NCBI GenBank assembly: GCA_902518165.1
Contig: CABYFB010000004.1
Coordinates: 62,001 to 126,000, forward strand
Length of the DNA: 64,000 bases
From: an uncultured Pelagibacteraceae bacterium
GTDB lineage: Bacteria; Pseudomonadota; Alphaproteobacteria; Pelagibacterales; Pelagibacteraceae
Direction of reading: 5' to 3'
In this document: one piece after another, positions 1 to 9,121 of the stretch
Layout of the letters: each line of letters opens with the position of its first letter
How positions within the stretch are numbered: the first letter of the stretch is position 1
The notes under the pieces: generated by a model
Database searches by the model: none
What the model was told of the DNA's origin: nothing
Seen by the model: only the letters and a program-made list of their open reading frames with translations
Made by a program: the position numbers and the translations under genes

Positions 1-654
1 AGTGCACTTGCAGCTGGAGCAAGAAGAGTTCAGTTAATCGAGGAGCCAATTGCAGCTGCGATTGGAGCAGGATTACCAATTCAAGAAGCGACAGGATCTA
101 TGGTTGTAGATATTGGGGGTGGTACAACAGAAATTGCTGTTATGTCATTAGGAGGCGTTGTTTATTCTGAGTCATTAAGAGTAGCTGGAGATGCCATGGA
201 TAATGCATTGAAAGAATATATGAGAGAAGAATATAACTTGATGATAGGGGACAGCACTGCAGAAAAAATTAAAAAAGATATTGGAACAGCAATTCCAACA
301 AATAATAATACTTATGCAGTCAAAGGTAGAGATTTAAGATCTGGAACCCCTAAAGAGGTAAACATCTCAGAACAAGATACTTCAGAAGCTTTAAATCCGA
401 TACTTAAAGATATTGTATCTGGAATAAAAAAAGCATTAGAAAATACACCGCCAGAGTTATCAGCTGATCTAGTTGATATGGGTTTAACAATGACAGGAGG
501 AGGATCGCTTTTAAAAAATATAGATAAAAGATTCTCTAAAGAAACTGGTTTACCAGTAAATATTGCTGATGATCCATTGTCATGTGTTGCAATAGGAACA
601 GGAAAGGCGCTAGACGATCAAGAAATATTTTCTACTGTATTATCTGAGTATTAA
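1..654 (+). CDS. mreB: Rod-shape-determining actin homolog MreB, 5' end missing
   Basis: Only the C-terminal 217 residues are present; the reading frame is open from base 1, so the start lies outside the window. MreB is a bacterial actin that forms membrane-bound filaments and guides lateral wall synthesis. The actin-fold ATPase signatures are visible: the phosphate-2 motif DIGGGTTEIAV around residue 37 of the fragment and the adenosine-type motif TGGGSLLKNID near residue 163. The family is usually about 340-350 residues, so roughly a third is missing. mreC begins 5 bp after the stop, which fits the standard mreBCD-mrdA-rodA operon. Identification is secure from both motifs and context. Confidence 0.96.
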   Translation, partial: SALAAGARRVQLIEEPIAAAIGAGLPIQEATGSMVVDIGGGTTEIAVMSLGGVVYSESLRVAGDAMDNALKEYMREEYNLMIGDSTAEKIKKDIGTAIPTNNNTYAVKGRDLRSGTPKEVNISEQDTSEALNPILKDIVSGIKKALENTPPELSADLVDMGLTMTGGGSLLKNIDKRFSKETGLPVNIADDPLSCVAIGTGKALDDQEIFSTVLSEY

Positions 655-659
655 ATATT

Positions 660-1496
660 ATGTCAACAGAATCGAGTAGAGACGATTTTATTATTGCTAT
701 TCGTTCAGCATTTCTAAAAAAAGGAAATAGACAAAAATTTTCATTATTCACTCTATTAATTATATCTATTCTGGTTTTATCATTAGAGTATTTTAAAACC
801 GGCCCAGTTAATCAATTCAGATCTATCACAAAGGATATAATATTTAGAGGTTCATATGTTGTGTCAAGTCCATTCAAATATGTAAAAGACAAATACTATC
901 TATTTCAAGATCATATGAGCATGTATGAAGAATTTTCAGACTTAAAAATTAAGGATCTTGACCTTGACTCACTGAGAAAAGAAGTTGATTTTTATAAATC
1001 AGAAAATGCTCTCTTAAAAAAATTGATAGAAGAAAGAGATCTTTTTTCCAAAGAGTATATGTTAACAAAGATTTTATTAGACAAACAAAGTCCGTATTTA
1101 AAGTCTTTGATAATTAATAAAGGTCAAAAAAATGGAGTTAAATTAGGATCAGCTGTTAAAGATCGATTATATTACATTGGAAAGGTTGTAAATGTTAACT
1201 TTTTAAGCTCTAGAGTATTACTGGCTAATGATCTTAATAGTAAAATCCCAATCATTATTGAGCCAAGTGGCATCAATGCAATACTCTCAGGAAATGGAAA
1301 TGATGAATATGCAGAACTAGAGTACTTACCGAAAGACAATGAAATAAAAGAGAACGAAATTGTGTATACTTCGGGTTCAGATGGCACAATTCCAGCATCA
1401 ATTCCTGTTGGAAAAATAATAATTAAAGATAATAAAAAGTATGTGAAGTTTTTTAGCAACTTAAATCAACTAAATTATGTACAGGTAAATAAGTAA
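660..1496 (+). CDS. mreC: Rod-shape-determining protein MreC
   Basis: The 278-residue protein has one N-terminal membrane segment (about residues 27-46), a charged helical stretch (about 95-130) and a beta-rich periplasmic part, the normal MreC plan. It is the periplasmic scaffold that links MreB to PBP2 and RodA. The family core is recognisable in the segment around LIINKGQKNGVKLGSAV and in the later SGSDGTIPASIPVGKI. It is one of five same-strand genes, 5 bp after mreB and 1 bp before mreD. Length and order match the family. Confidence 0.93.
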   Translation: MSTESSRDDFIIAIRSAFLKKGNRQKFSLFTLLIISILVLSLEYFKTGPVNQFRSITKDIIFRGSYVVSSPFKYVKDKYYLFQDHMSMYEEFSDLKIKDLDLDSLRKEVDFYKSENALLKKLIEERDLFSKEYMLTKILLDKQSPYLKSLIINKGQKNGVKLGSAVKDRLYYIGKVVNVNFLSSRVLLANDLNSKIPIIIEPSGINAILSGNGNDEYAELEYLPKDNEIKENEIVYTSGSDGTIPASIPVGKIIIKDNKKYVKFFSNLNQLNYVQVNK

Positions 1497-1497
1497 A

Positions 1498-2019
1498 ATG
1501 GCTAGAGGAGATACAAAATTTTATCAATTTTTGTTAAATGGTTTTCCAATTATTTTATTATTTTTCTTTGCTTTGACAGGTTATTCATTTTCATTCCAGA
1601 TTTTCAAAATTAATATAACTTTTAATTTTATTCACTTAATTGTTTTTTATTGGGTTTTAAGGAAACCTGAAATGCTTGGTTATGGCCTTATTTTTTTTGC
1701 AGGTGTAATTAATGATGTTGTACAAAACCTACCAATTGGTGTTTCATCAATAAATTATCTTTTACTCTGTGTTATTGCGTCTTTTTTTAGGACTAGAACT
1801 TTAGTTCCTAATCTAATTTATGATTGGATACTATTCTTTATCGCAATATTAATTATTAGCTCAATTCATTTCTCAGTATTAGCAATTTTTTTTGATGGAA
1901 GTATTAGTTATGGGGCTTTAATGTCAACGGCCTTTTTTTCTTTTTTAATTTATCCAGCAGTGGCAAAATTATTCAATCAAATTTATTTATTAGGTTTAAA
2001 GCAAGAAAATGTTGAATAG
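1498..2019 (+). CDS. mreD: Rod-shape-determining protein MreD
   Basis: This 173-residue, strongly hydrophobic protein has about five predicted membrane helices and few charged residues. MreD is the small integral inner-membrane partner of MreC and is poorly conserved in sequence, so the call rests on size, topology and position. The segment GVINDVVQNLPIGVSSINYL resembles the conserved MreD loop (G..D.....PLG). It starts 1 bp after mreC and overlaps the start of mrdA by 11 bp, which indicates translational coupling. Confidence 0.88.
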   Translation: MARGDTKFYQFLLNGFPIILLFFFALTGYSFSFQIFKINITFNFIHLIVFYWVLRKPEMLGYGLIFFAGVINDVVQNLPIGVSSINYLLLCVIASFFRTRTLVPNLIYDWILFFIAILIISSIHFSVLAIFFDGSISYGALMSTAFFSFLIYPAVAKLFNQIYLLGLKQENVE

Positions 2020-3958
2020 AGGGAGAAACATAGAGAAAGGCAGAGTTATAAAAAGGAGGATGTTTATACTGGCTGCAGCAAAAATATTACTCTTTGCAGG
2101 TATTTCATCAAGATTATATAATTTACAAATTTCTGATAGAGAAAAATATGAAATTTTATCAGATAAAAATAGAATACGTGAATGGAAAACTCCTCCTCAG
2201 AGAGGAATAATTGTAGATAACTTTAATAAAGTACTAGCAAGCAACGATAGAGTTTTTCAGCTACACTTAATACTAGATGAAATTAATGATTTTGATGTAA
2301 CAATATTTAAAATCAAAAATATAATCGGATTAGATCAGTTTGAAATTAAAAAATTATATAAAAAGAAGGAAAGATTAAAACCTTGGGATACACTGGTAGT
2401 TTCGGACAATTTAACTTGGGAACAATTCTCAAAAATTAATTTATATTTACATGAATTAGAAGGTGCGAAACCTGTATTATCGACATCCAGGTTCTATCCT
2501 TATGCAAATGACTTAGTACATATAGTTGGTTATGTTGGTGATGCTAGTCCAAAAGATCTTGAAAAACCTGAGATAAAAGAAAATTTTGTTCCAGGTCTAA
2601 AAGTAGGGAAATATGGAATAGAAAATTCTCAAGAGAAAATGTTAATAGGTAACTATGGTATTAAAAGATACGAGGTTAATGCATCTGGAAAAAGAATAAG
2701 CCAAATAGACTATATTAAAGAAAGACAGGGGAACAAAGTAAACTTAACTATAGATATTGAAATTCAAAAATATGCCCAGGAGTTATTAAAAGGAAAAGCA
2801 GGCTCAATATGTGCAATGGACATATATACTGGAGAAGTTGTTGCAATGGCATCATCACCAACATACGATCCAAACAAATTTACGCATGGAATTAATCAAA
2901 AAGATTGGCAAGAAATCAGAAATAATCCTTTAAAACCTTTGATAAATAAGTCTATTGCAGGACTTTATTCTCCTGGATCAACTTTTAAGCCATTAGTTGC
3001 CCTTGCAGCTCTTGAGTATGGAATATTAGATCCCAATAAAATAGTAAGATGCAAGGGTCATAAGCATCCATATGAACTATACGGAGTAAAATATCATTGT
3101 TGGAAAAAAGAAGGTCATGGGTACATGAAGTTGAGAAATGCCATCAAACAATCTTGCGATATATACTTTTATGAAATGGCAAGATTACTTGGTGTAGATA
3201 AATTATCTATAATTGCAAAAAGATATGGACTTGGAACCAATGTACTTGGAGATCTTTATAATGATGAAAAGAATGGATTGGTTCCTGATACCAAATGGAA
3301 AAGACGTACATTGGAGCAAAGTTGGTATTTAGGAGAAACAGTAATTAATGGAATAGGACAAGGTTATATTCAGACTACGCCACTTCAGCTTTGTTTAATG
3401 ACGGCACAAATTGCAAATGGAGGATATAAAATAAAACCCCATATCATAAAAGATGACTCTATAAATTATAAGGACGTAATAAATAAAATTAAATTGGATC
3501 AATCCAATTTTCCTTTGCATGAGAGAAATTACTTAGATGATATAAATGTTGAATATTATCAGAGAATGTATCACAAAAAGTCTAATATTAATTTTGTTTT
3601 AGATGCAATGTTTGGTTCTACAAATGAACAATATGGAACTTCATATAAATCTCGTTATGATGATCCCAAGTATCAATTTGCAGGAAAAACTGGAACGTCA
3701 CAGGTCAGAAGAATCACTGATCTTGATAGAGAATTAGATTTAGATACCGAACAAATTGATTACAAAAAAAGAGATCATGCATTATACGTTGCTTTTGCAC
3801 CTTATAAGGATCCACGATATGCAATAAGTGTTATTATTGAACATGGGGGATCTGGGAGTAAAGCTGCAGCTCCGCTTGCGAGTAAATTAATTAAAAGAAT
3901 TATAGATAGACACAAATTACGAGAACAATTTAATAATGGAAATACTAGTTTAGCATAA
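2009..3958 (+). CDS. mrdA: Penicillin-binding protein 2 (elongasome transpeptidase)
   Basis: The 649-residue class B PBP has an N-terminal membrane anchor (about residues 17-36), a dimerisation/pedestal region and a C-terminal transpeptidase domain. The three active-site motifs are visible: SxxK as STFK in SPGSTFKPLVAL, the second motif as SCD in KQSCDIYFYE, and KTG in AGKTGTSQVRR. PBP2 crosslinks peptidoglycan in the lateral wall with RodA. It is between mreD (11-bp overlap) and rodA (1-bp overlap), the usual order. Nothing appears truncated. Confidence 0.96.
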   Translation: MLNRGRNIEKGRVIKRRMFILAAAKILLFAGISSRLYNLQISDREKYEILSDKNRIREWKTPPQRGIIVDNFNKVLASNDRVFQLHLILDEINDFDVTIFKIKNIIGLDQFEIKKLYKKKERLKPWDTLVVSDNLTWEQFSKINLYLHELEGAKPVLSTSRFYPYANDLVHIVGYVGDASPKDLEKPEIKENFVPGLKVGKYGIENSQEKMLIGNYGIKRYEVNASGKRISQIDYIKERQGNKVNLTIDIEIQKYAQELLKGKAGSICAMDIYTGEVVAMASSPTYDPNKFTHGINQKDWQEIRNNPLKPLINKSIAGLYSPGSTFKPLVALAALEYGILDPNKIVRCKGHKHPYELYGVKYHCWKKEGHGYMKLRNAIKQSCDIYFYEMARLLGVDKLSIIAKRYGLGTNVLGDLYNDEKNGLVPDTKWKRRTLEQSWYLGETVINGIGQGYIQTTPLQLCLMTAQIANGGYKIKPHIIKDDSINYKDVINKIKLDQSNFPLHERNYLDDINVEYYQRMYHKKSNINFVLDAMFGSTNEQYGTSYKSRYDDPKYQFAGKTGTSQVRRITDLDRELDLDTEQIDYKKRDHALYVAFAPYKDPRYAISVIIEHGGSGSKAAAPLASKLIKRIIDRHKLREQFNNGNTSLA

Positions 3959-5088
3959 TGTTAAGAGAAAGAATACAAGCAAGCAATTATAGTTTTTTGG
4001 ACAAATTAAAATCAATAGATTATTTATTAATTTTATTAATTTTAGCTATCGGATCAATCAGTGTATTTGCAATTTATTCTACCGAAGGAGGAAAATTTTC
4101 TTTTTATACAAAAAATCACATAATTAGATTATCTGTATTTTTTAGTTTATTTTTAGTTTTATCTTTTGTAAGGGTGTCAACTTGGTATAAAAATGCATAT
4201 TTATTTTATTTAATAGGACTAATTTTATTACTCGTAGTTTTATTTTTTGGAATTTCAGCATCAGGAGCTACTAGGTGGATAAACTTATACTTTCTAAATT
4301 TACAACCTTCAGAATTAATGAAGATCGCAGTGATAATATGTTTTGCAAGATATTATCATAGAATTCAAAGTTCAGATATTCAAAGCATCAAGTTTTTAAT
4401 TCAACCAATTATACTTTTAATAGTTCCTTGTTATCTTGTAATACAACAACCTGATTTAGGAACCTCTATTTTAATTGCAGGAAGTGGTATTGCGATAATC
4501 TGGCTGGCAGGATTAAATATTAAATACTTTGTTTACTCAGGACTATTGTTACTGGTCTCATTACCTTTTGCTATATCTATTTTAAAACCTTATCAAAAAT
4601 CTAGAATTTTAACTTTCTTTAACCCTGATAGAGATCCTTTAGGAGCTGGATATCAAATAATTCAATCTAAAATAGCCATTGGATCTGGTGGCTTTTTTGG
4701 AAAAGGATATTTAAAAGGAACTCAAAGCTATCTAGAATTTTTACCTGAAAAACATACCGATTTTATATTTACACTTTTTTCAGAAGAGTTTGGGTTTCTT
4801 GGGTCAATTACACTTCTATTTTTATACATATTATTAATTTATAGAATAATAAACGTTGGGCTAGTCTCAAGGAGTTTCTTTGCAAAATTATATTGCTTTG
4901 GTTTTGCTACAGCAATTTTTTTATATGTATTTGTTAACATAGCAATGGTTTTGGGCATGCTGCCAATTGTTGGTGCACCATTACCCATAATGTCTTATGG
5001 TGGATCATCTTTGTTATCTATTATGTTGGGATTAAGTATTGTTATGAGTTGTAAAATTTATAATCAGGAACAAATATCAGTTTATTAG
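3958..5088 (+). CDS. rodA: Peptidoglycan glycosyltransferase RodA (SEDS family)
   Basis: The 376-residue protein has about ten membrane helices and the SEDS signatures: QPSELMKIA, QQPDLGTSI, HTDFIFTLFSEEFGFLGS and the C-terminal LPIMSYGGSSLL. RodA polymerises lipid II during elongation with PBP2. Its start shares one base with the mrdA stop. It ends at 5088, and the convergent phosphatase gene stops at 5089, so the two operons meet without any spacer and no obvious terminator hairpin is visible. Confidence 0.96.
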   Translation: MLRERIQASNYSFLDKLKSIDYLLILLILAIGSISVFAIYSTEGGKFSFYTKNHIIRLSVFFSLFLVLSFVRVSTWYKNAYLFYLIGLILLLVVLFFGISASGATRWINLYFLNLQPSELMKIAVIICFARYYHRIQSSDIQSIKFLIQPIILLIVPCYLVIQQPDLGTSILIAGSGIAIIWLAGLNIKYFVYSGLLLLVSLPFAISILKPYQKSRILTFFNPDRDPLGAGYQIIQSKIAIGSGGFFGKGYLKGTQSYLEFLPEKHTDFIFTLFSEEFGFLGSITLLFLYILLIYRIINVGLVSRSFFAKLYCFGFATAIFLYVFVNIAMVLGMLPIVGAPLPIMSYGGSSLLSIMLGLSIVMSCKIYNQEQISVY

Positions 5089-6378
5089 CTATTTTCCATC
5101 TATAGCAACAATCGTTAAATCATCTTTTTGAATGTGGCCTGCTCCCAAAATATCATCAATCATTGTTTTAAGTCTTTCATTAATTGGAGTTGATTGATAT
5201 TTCTTAATATAATTTTCAAAACCTTCTGAACCTAACATTTCTCCATTTGGATTTTTTATTTCAGTTATTCCGTCTGTAAAAATGTACATTGAGCTATTTT
5301 CAAAAGGAATGGTGTGCTCAGGATATTTCGTTTTAGGCATGATGCCTAATGGTGGTCCAGCTTCTGAAAAATTACTAAAAGTACCGTCAGCAGACAATAT
5401 CAATGGGGGTTCATGACCTGCACTTGAGAGAAGTAGCTCTTTTTTATTTGAGTCGTATATACCGATTAGCATTGTAACAAACATACCTCTTGAGATAGTT
5501 TCACATATTTCATTGTTTAGTTGAAATAATAAATCTGATGCTGAAAGATTAGTTTTACTTAAACATCTATAAAGGCTTGATGCTTTTGACATCAACAAAG
5601 ATGATTTAATACCTTTTCCAGATACATCAGCAACCCCAAATCCATATTTTCCATCTCCTAAATCTGAAAAATTATAAAAATCCCCAGAGACTACTTTTGC
5701 TGGTATGTTGATACCTGAAATTGGAAAGTCTTTCTCTTTGTTTTTAGACAATAAAGATCTTTGAATCTCTCCGACTATTTCCACTTCTTTTTGAATTTTA
5801 TTTTTTTCAACCATTTCTTTTGCCATTTTTGCATTTCTAATTGCTAAAGCAGCAGGAGCAGAAAGCGTTTCTAAAAGTTTTCTATCATCCTCTATAAATA
5901 GCTTGTCTTGAGTTTTCTTATTTAAACAATGAATAACCCCAATACATTCATTTGCGGCAATCAATGGTGAACACAAAACTGAGTATGTTGTAAAATTTGT
6001 TTTATTATCTAAGTCAAAATAAAATTCTGCAATTTCTCTTACATCTTTTCTAACATTTCCTACACGAATACACTTTCTTTGCTGAACAGCTTTACCCATA
6101 ACACCATCTTTTAGATCTAATTCGTATTCATCCAAATAATCTTGATGAAGTGATGCAATACATTCAAACTTTTTCTTTTGCTCATTTATTAAAAAAATGT
6201 TTGCAGCTTCCGCATTCAGTCTTGCAATTATAACTCTTAATGCATTCATTAGGGTGTCGTTTAAATCAAGAGATAAAGCAAAGTCTTGATTCATTTTTGT
6301 GACAAGTTCTAAGTCGACATTAACTTGTTCAGCTTCTTTTTTAGGTTCGATCGGTTTTTTTGATTTAAATAGAAACAT
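5089..6378 (-). CDS. GAF-domain SpoIIE/RsbU-type PP2C phosphatase
   Basis: This 429-residue soluble protein has an N-terminal GAF sensor (about residues 25-185), a short helical linker, and a SpoIIE/PPM phosphatase domain (about 215-429). Metal-binding motifs are visible: VVSGDFYNF, VADVSGKGIKSS, YIFTDGITEI and the terminal KDDLTIVAI. RsbU-type enzymes dephosphorylate STAS-domain antagonists in partner switches. The only STAS/RsbW pair in the window lies 24 kb away at 29580-30314, and it is the obvious candidate substrate pair (inference). The first 20 residues are lysine- and proline-rich. The ligand of the GAF domain cannot be told from sequence. Confidence 0.9.
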   Translation of the reverse strand: MFLFKSKKPIEPKKEAEQVNVDLELVTKMNQDFALSLDLNDTLMNALRVIIARLNAEAANIFLINEQKKKFECIASLHQDYLDEYELDLKDGVMGKAVQQRKCIRVGNVRKDVREIAEFYFDLDNKTNFTTYSVLCSPLIAANECIGVIHCLNKKTQDKLFIEDDRKLLETLSAPAALAIRNAKMAKEMVEKNKIQKEVEIVGEIQRSLLSKNKEKDFPISGINIPAKVVSGDFYNFSDLGDGKYGFGVADVSGKGIKSSLLMSKASSLYRCLSKTNLSASDLLFQLNNEICETISRGMFVTMLIGIYDSNKKELLLSSAGHEPPLILSADGTFSNFSEAGPPLGIMPKTKYPEHTIPFENSSMYIFTDGITEIKNPNGEMLGSEGFENYIKKYQSTPINERLKTMIDDILGAGHIQKDDLTIVAIDGK

Positions 6379-6546
6379 TTATTTAACTAGTATTTTAAGC
6401 AATTTTTGTTAAATTTTTCAACAATGGAGATTATAATTAATACACCTAATTTATACATCCACCTTCAGGATGCCGTGCTAATGGTTCAATATGTGATAGA
6501 CGGATTAATTCATATTACATCAAACATTAAATTATAATCATATTCT
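6379..6546. promoter_or_regulatory. Divergent spacer between the phosphatase gene and pilD
   Basis: This 168-bp spacer must carry promoters for both flanking genes. A short perfect hairpin, CATCC-loop-GGATG, lies at about 6457-6473. Next come CCGT (about 6473) and ACGG (about 6499), which could pair around a second stem AATATG/CATATT. I could not match this arrangement to a riboswitch class I know. A 37-codon open frame also runs across it (separate entry). Weak evidence for a structured leader. Confidence 0.25.
6424..6537 (+). CDS. Possible 37-residue small protein upstream of pilD
   Basis: An uninterrupted ATG-to-TAA frame of 37 codons starts MEIIINTPNLYIHL and ends HITSNIKL. It ends 9 bp before the GTG start of pilD. 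No good Shine-Dalgarno precedes its ATG, and there is an internal ATG at 6481. It is neither clearly hydrophobic nor signal-peptide-like and I do not recognise it. It may be chance in a spacer that also shows possible hairpins, a small peptide, or a gene remnant. Confidence 0.2.
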   Translation: MEIIINTPNLYIHLQDAVLMVQYVIDGLIHITSNIKL

Positions 6547-7311
6547 GTGGATTTCATATTTGTACTTGTTCTAGGAGCACTTTGGGGAAGTTTTGCAAAT
6601 GTTTGCATTTATCGTTTACCTTTAGAAAAAGGAGTTGTGTCTGGAAGATCATTTTGTCCAAACTGCAAAAAGTTAATTACTTGGAAAGATAATATTCCAA
6701 TATTTTCTTTTTTATTTTTAAAAGGTAAGTGTAGATATTGTAACAAAAAAATTTCTTCTCAATATGTATTGGTAGAGACAATAAGTATTTTGTTTTTTTT
6801 AATTATTTACTTTTTTTATGGCGTTAGTATTACAACATTACTTTTAATAATTTTAAGTTTAAGTTTTTTAATAATTTTTTTTATTGATTTCAAACATTTC
6901 ATCATCCCAAATGTACTAACGTATTCAATGATGTTTCTAGGTTTTATTAAATCTTTTATACCAAGTTTAAATCCCATGTTTCCTAATTATATAAATTCTT
7001 TAATTGGTGGAATATTTGGATATGGAATAATTTGGTCTATAATTTTTTTTTATAAACAAGTAAGAAAAAAAGAAGGCATGGGATTAGGAGATGCAAAACT
7101 TTTATCTGCAATCGGATTTTGGTTTGGATGGTTTTCCATACCTTTTGTCATTTTCCTATCGTCATTAATTGCATTATTATCGGTTGCACCAAGTTTGATA
7201 AATAAATCAAAAAAATTTTCTTCACAAATTCCATTTGGGCCTTATATTATTCTTGGAACATTGATATATTTGATATTTGAAAGTAATATTAGATCAATAA
7301 TTTTTTATTAA
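6547..7311 (+). CDS. pilD: Prepilin peptidase / N-methyltransferase
   Basis: This 254-residue membrane protein starts with GTG. It has the N-terminal methylase region with two zinc-type pairs, CPNC (about residues 38-41) and CRYC (about 60-63). The two aspartates of A24 aspartic peptidases are in IDFKHFIIPN and GLGDAKLLSAIG. It cleaves the leader peptides of type IV pilins and minor pilins and methylates the new N-terminus. All its likely substrates are in this window (30456, 30950 and 18408-21136). It is separated from the main pilus cluster by the MoxR/DUF58/transglutaminase trio. Confidence 0.96.
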   Translation: MDFIFVLVLGALWGSFANVCIYRLPLEKGVVSGRSFCPNCKKLITWKDNIPIFSFLFLKGKCRYCNKKISSQYVLVETISILFFLIIYFFYGVSITTLLLIILSLSFLIIFFIDFKHFIIPNVLTYSMMFLGFIKSFIPSLNPMFPNYINSLIGGIFGYGIIWSIIFFYKQVRKKEGMGLGDAKLLSAIGFWFGWFSIPFVIFLSSLIALLSVAPSLINKSKKFSSQIPFGPYIILGTLIYLIFESNIRSIIFY

Positions 7312-7323
7312 TCATTAAAATTT

Positions 7324-8208
7324 ATGTTTGAAAAAATAATAAGTAATACTTCTGCAATAGTTGTTGGCAATTCTGAAAAAATTAAATTGACTTTAGCAGC
7401 AATCGTATCAGAGGGAAGTATACTAATCGAAGATTACCCTGGATCAGGCAAGACAACTTTTGCGAAAGCAATTACACAAAGTTTAGGTTTAAATTTCAAA
7501 AGAGTTCAGTTCACCTCAGATTTACTACCAAGTGATATACTTGGATTTAATATTTTTTTAGATGGTAAATTAAATTTCCAAAAAGGTCCAATTTTTACAA
7601 ACATTGTTTTGGCCGATGAATTGAATAGAGGTAGTCCAAAGTCTCAGAGCGCATTTCTTGAGGCGATGGAAGAAAAAAATGTTTCAATTGATGGAGTAAG
7701 CTACAGTCTTCCCGAACCTTTTTTTGTTATCGCAACACAAAATCCTATGGATTCATCTGGCACAAGTTCTTTACCAGATTCTCAGCTTGATAGATTTATG
7801 ATTTCATTTTCTTTATCTGATCTAAATGAAAACGATAAAATTTTGATGTTAAAAAATACAAGTAAATTAAATGGTGCTTCATCAAAAGCTGTTGATTGGG
7901 AGACAATCAAACAAAAAAAAGATCAGCTAACTATAAAAGATGAAATTTATAAATATGTTGTTGAAATAGAGCAGGTAATTCAAACGCTTGATCAAAAAAT
8001 TTATATTTCTGCAAGATGTTTAAAGCAAATCTTAGATTTAGCCAAGGGTTGGGCAATTATTCATGAAAAAGATTATGTAACTCATCAAGATATTAAGGAA
8101 ACTCTGCCCTACATATTAAGACATAGAATTAAATTTCTTAACCAGGAAGATAAGATGGCCTTCATTAACGAGGAAATACTTCAAAAAATTAAAATAACCA
8201 ATGGTTAA
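7324..8208 (+). CDS. MoxR-family AAA+ ATPase
   Basis: The 294-residue protein has a Walker A motif in EDYPGSGKTTFAKA, a Walker B in VLADELNRGSPKSQSAFLEA, and the sensor region FFVIATQNPMDSSGTSSLP. These identify a MoxR AAA+ ATPase, a chaperone-like group that usually acts with DUF58 or von Willebrand proteins in maturation or stress roles. The start is 12 bp after pilD and the end overlaps the DUF58 gene by 8 bp. The cellular target is unknown. Confidence 0.92.
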   Translation: MFEKIISNTSAIVVGNSEKIKLTLAAIVSEGSILIEDYPGSGKTTFAKAITQSLGLNFKRVQFTSDLLPSDILGFNIFLDGKLNFQKGPIFTNIVLADELNRGSPKSQSAFLEAMEEKNVSIDGVSYSLPEPFFVIATQNPMDSSGTSSLPDSQLDRFMISFSLSDLNENDKILMLKNTSKLNGASSKAVDWETIKQKKDQLTIKDEIYKYVVEIEQVIQTLDQKIYISARCLKQILDLAKGWAIIHEKDYVTHQDIKETLPYILRHRIKFLNQEDKMAFINEEILQKIKITNG

Positions 8209-9121
8209 TCAGCTAGTACAGAGATTAACGAACTTAGACTTTAAGCAATTAATTAATCTAAATAAAAAACTTAAAATTTACATATATCCCAATCTTCAAG
8301 GTTTATTATTGGGACTGTTCGTATTTTTTTGTTTTTTAATATCTGTATTTTATGAAAATAACTCAGGACTTCTTATTTCAATTGTTATTTTCTTTATTTT
8401 CTTTATTTCAATTTTTGTATCACATCAAAATATTAATAATTTAAGAATAAATTTTCTTACAGAATATTTAGTTGAAGCAAATAAAATAGAATTTATAAAT
8501 TTTAAGATAATTAATGACACAAAAGAGAAAAAATTAAATATCGATTTAGAGATCAATAAATCAATATTACAAAATTTTAATTTACCAGATAATATTAAAG
8601 AATTTAATATAAAATATAATAATGACAAAAGGGGTGTCTATTCTTTAAATAAAATAATTTTAAAATCAATATATCCATTTGGAATAATTAGGACAAAAAT
8701 AAATTATCAACCTTTTAGTAAAGTATATGTATTTCCACAAAAATTAATTCCTAATCAAGAATTATTACAAGAATTTAAAATTCACCAAAATAATAATTCT
8801 GATGAATTTGATGGTATAGATGAATACAAGAAAGGAGATAGTTACTCAAAAATCGCTTGGAAAAAATCAACTATTGAAAATAAAAAATTTGTAAAAGAAT
8901 TTAAGTCTTTTAAAAGCTCAAAAAAATCGATCCTAGATTTAAATAAATACAACCATATAGAATTTGAGAAATTATTAAGCTATTCAGTATTTATTTTAGA
9001 TTATTATTTCACAAAAAAGCTAAATCTAACCCTTAAACACAAAGATAATGTGTTCGAATTAAACGAAAATAAAAACTCTCTAAATAAAATTTTAAAGTAT
9101 ATTTCAAATGTTAAAAATTAA
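8201..9121 (+). CDS. DUF58 membrane protein, MoxR partner
   Basis: The 306-residue protein has two adjacent N-terminal membrane helices (about residues 30-75) and then a soluble region. The DUF58 signature is visible as DEYKKGDSYSKIAWKKS near residues 207-223. DUF58 proteins are almost always encoded beside a MoxR ATPase and a TgpA-like transglutaminase, as here, with 8-bp and 14-bp overlaps. The function of the trio is not established. The protein is lysine- and asparagine-rich, in line with the AT-rich genome. Confidence 0.88.
   Translation: MVNQLVQRLTNLDFKQLINLNKKLKIYIYPNLQGLLLGLFVFFCFLISVFYENNSGLLISIVIFFIFFISIFVSHQNINNLRINFLTEYLVEANKIEFINFKIINDTKEKKLNIDLEINKSILQNFNLPDNIKEFNIKYNNDKRGVYSLNKIILKSIYPFGIIRTKINYQPFSKVYVFPQKLIPNQELLQEFKIHQNNNSDEFDGIDEYKKGDSYSKIAWKKSTIENKKFVKEFKSFKSSKKSILDLNKYNHIEFEKLLSYSVFILDYYFTKKLNLTLKHKDNVFELNENKNSLNKILKYISNVKN

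Noticed and set aside
6440-6530. Resemblance to a riboswitch (glutamine, SAM-II/V or c-di-GMP type) before pilD
   Set aside because: Short fragments looked similar to remembered motifs, but the full conserved cores were not present. Kept only as an unassigned possible structure.
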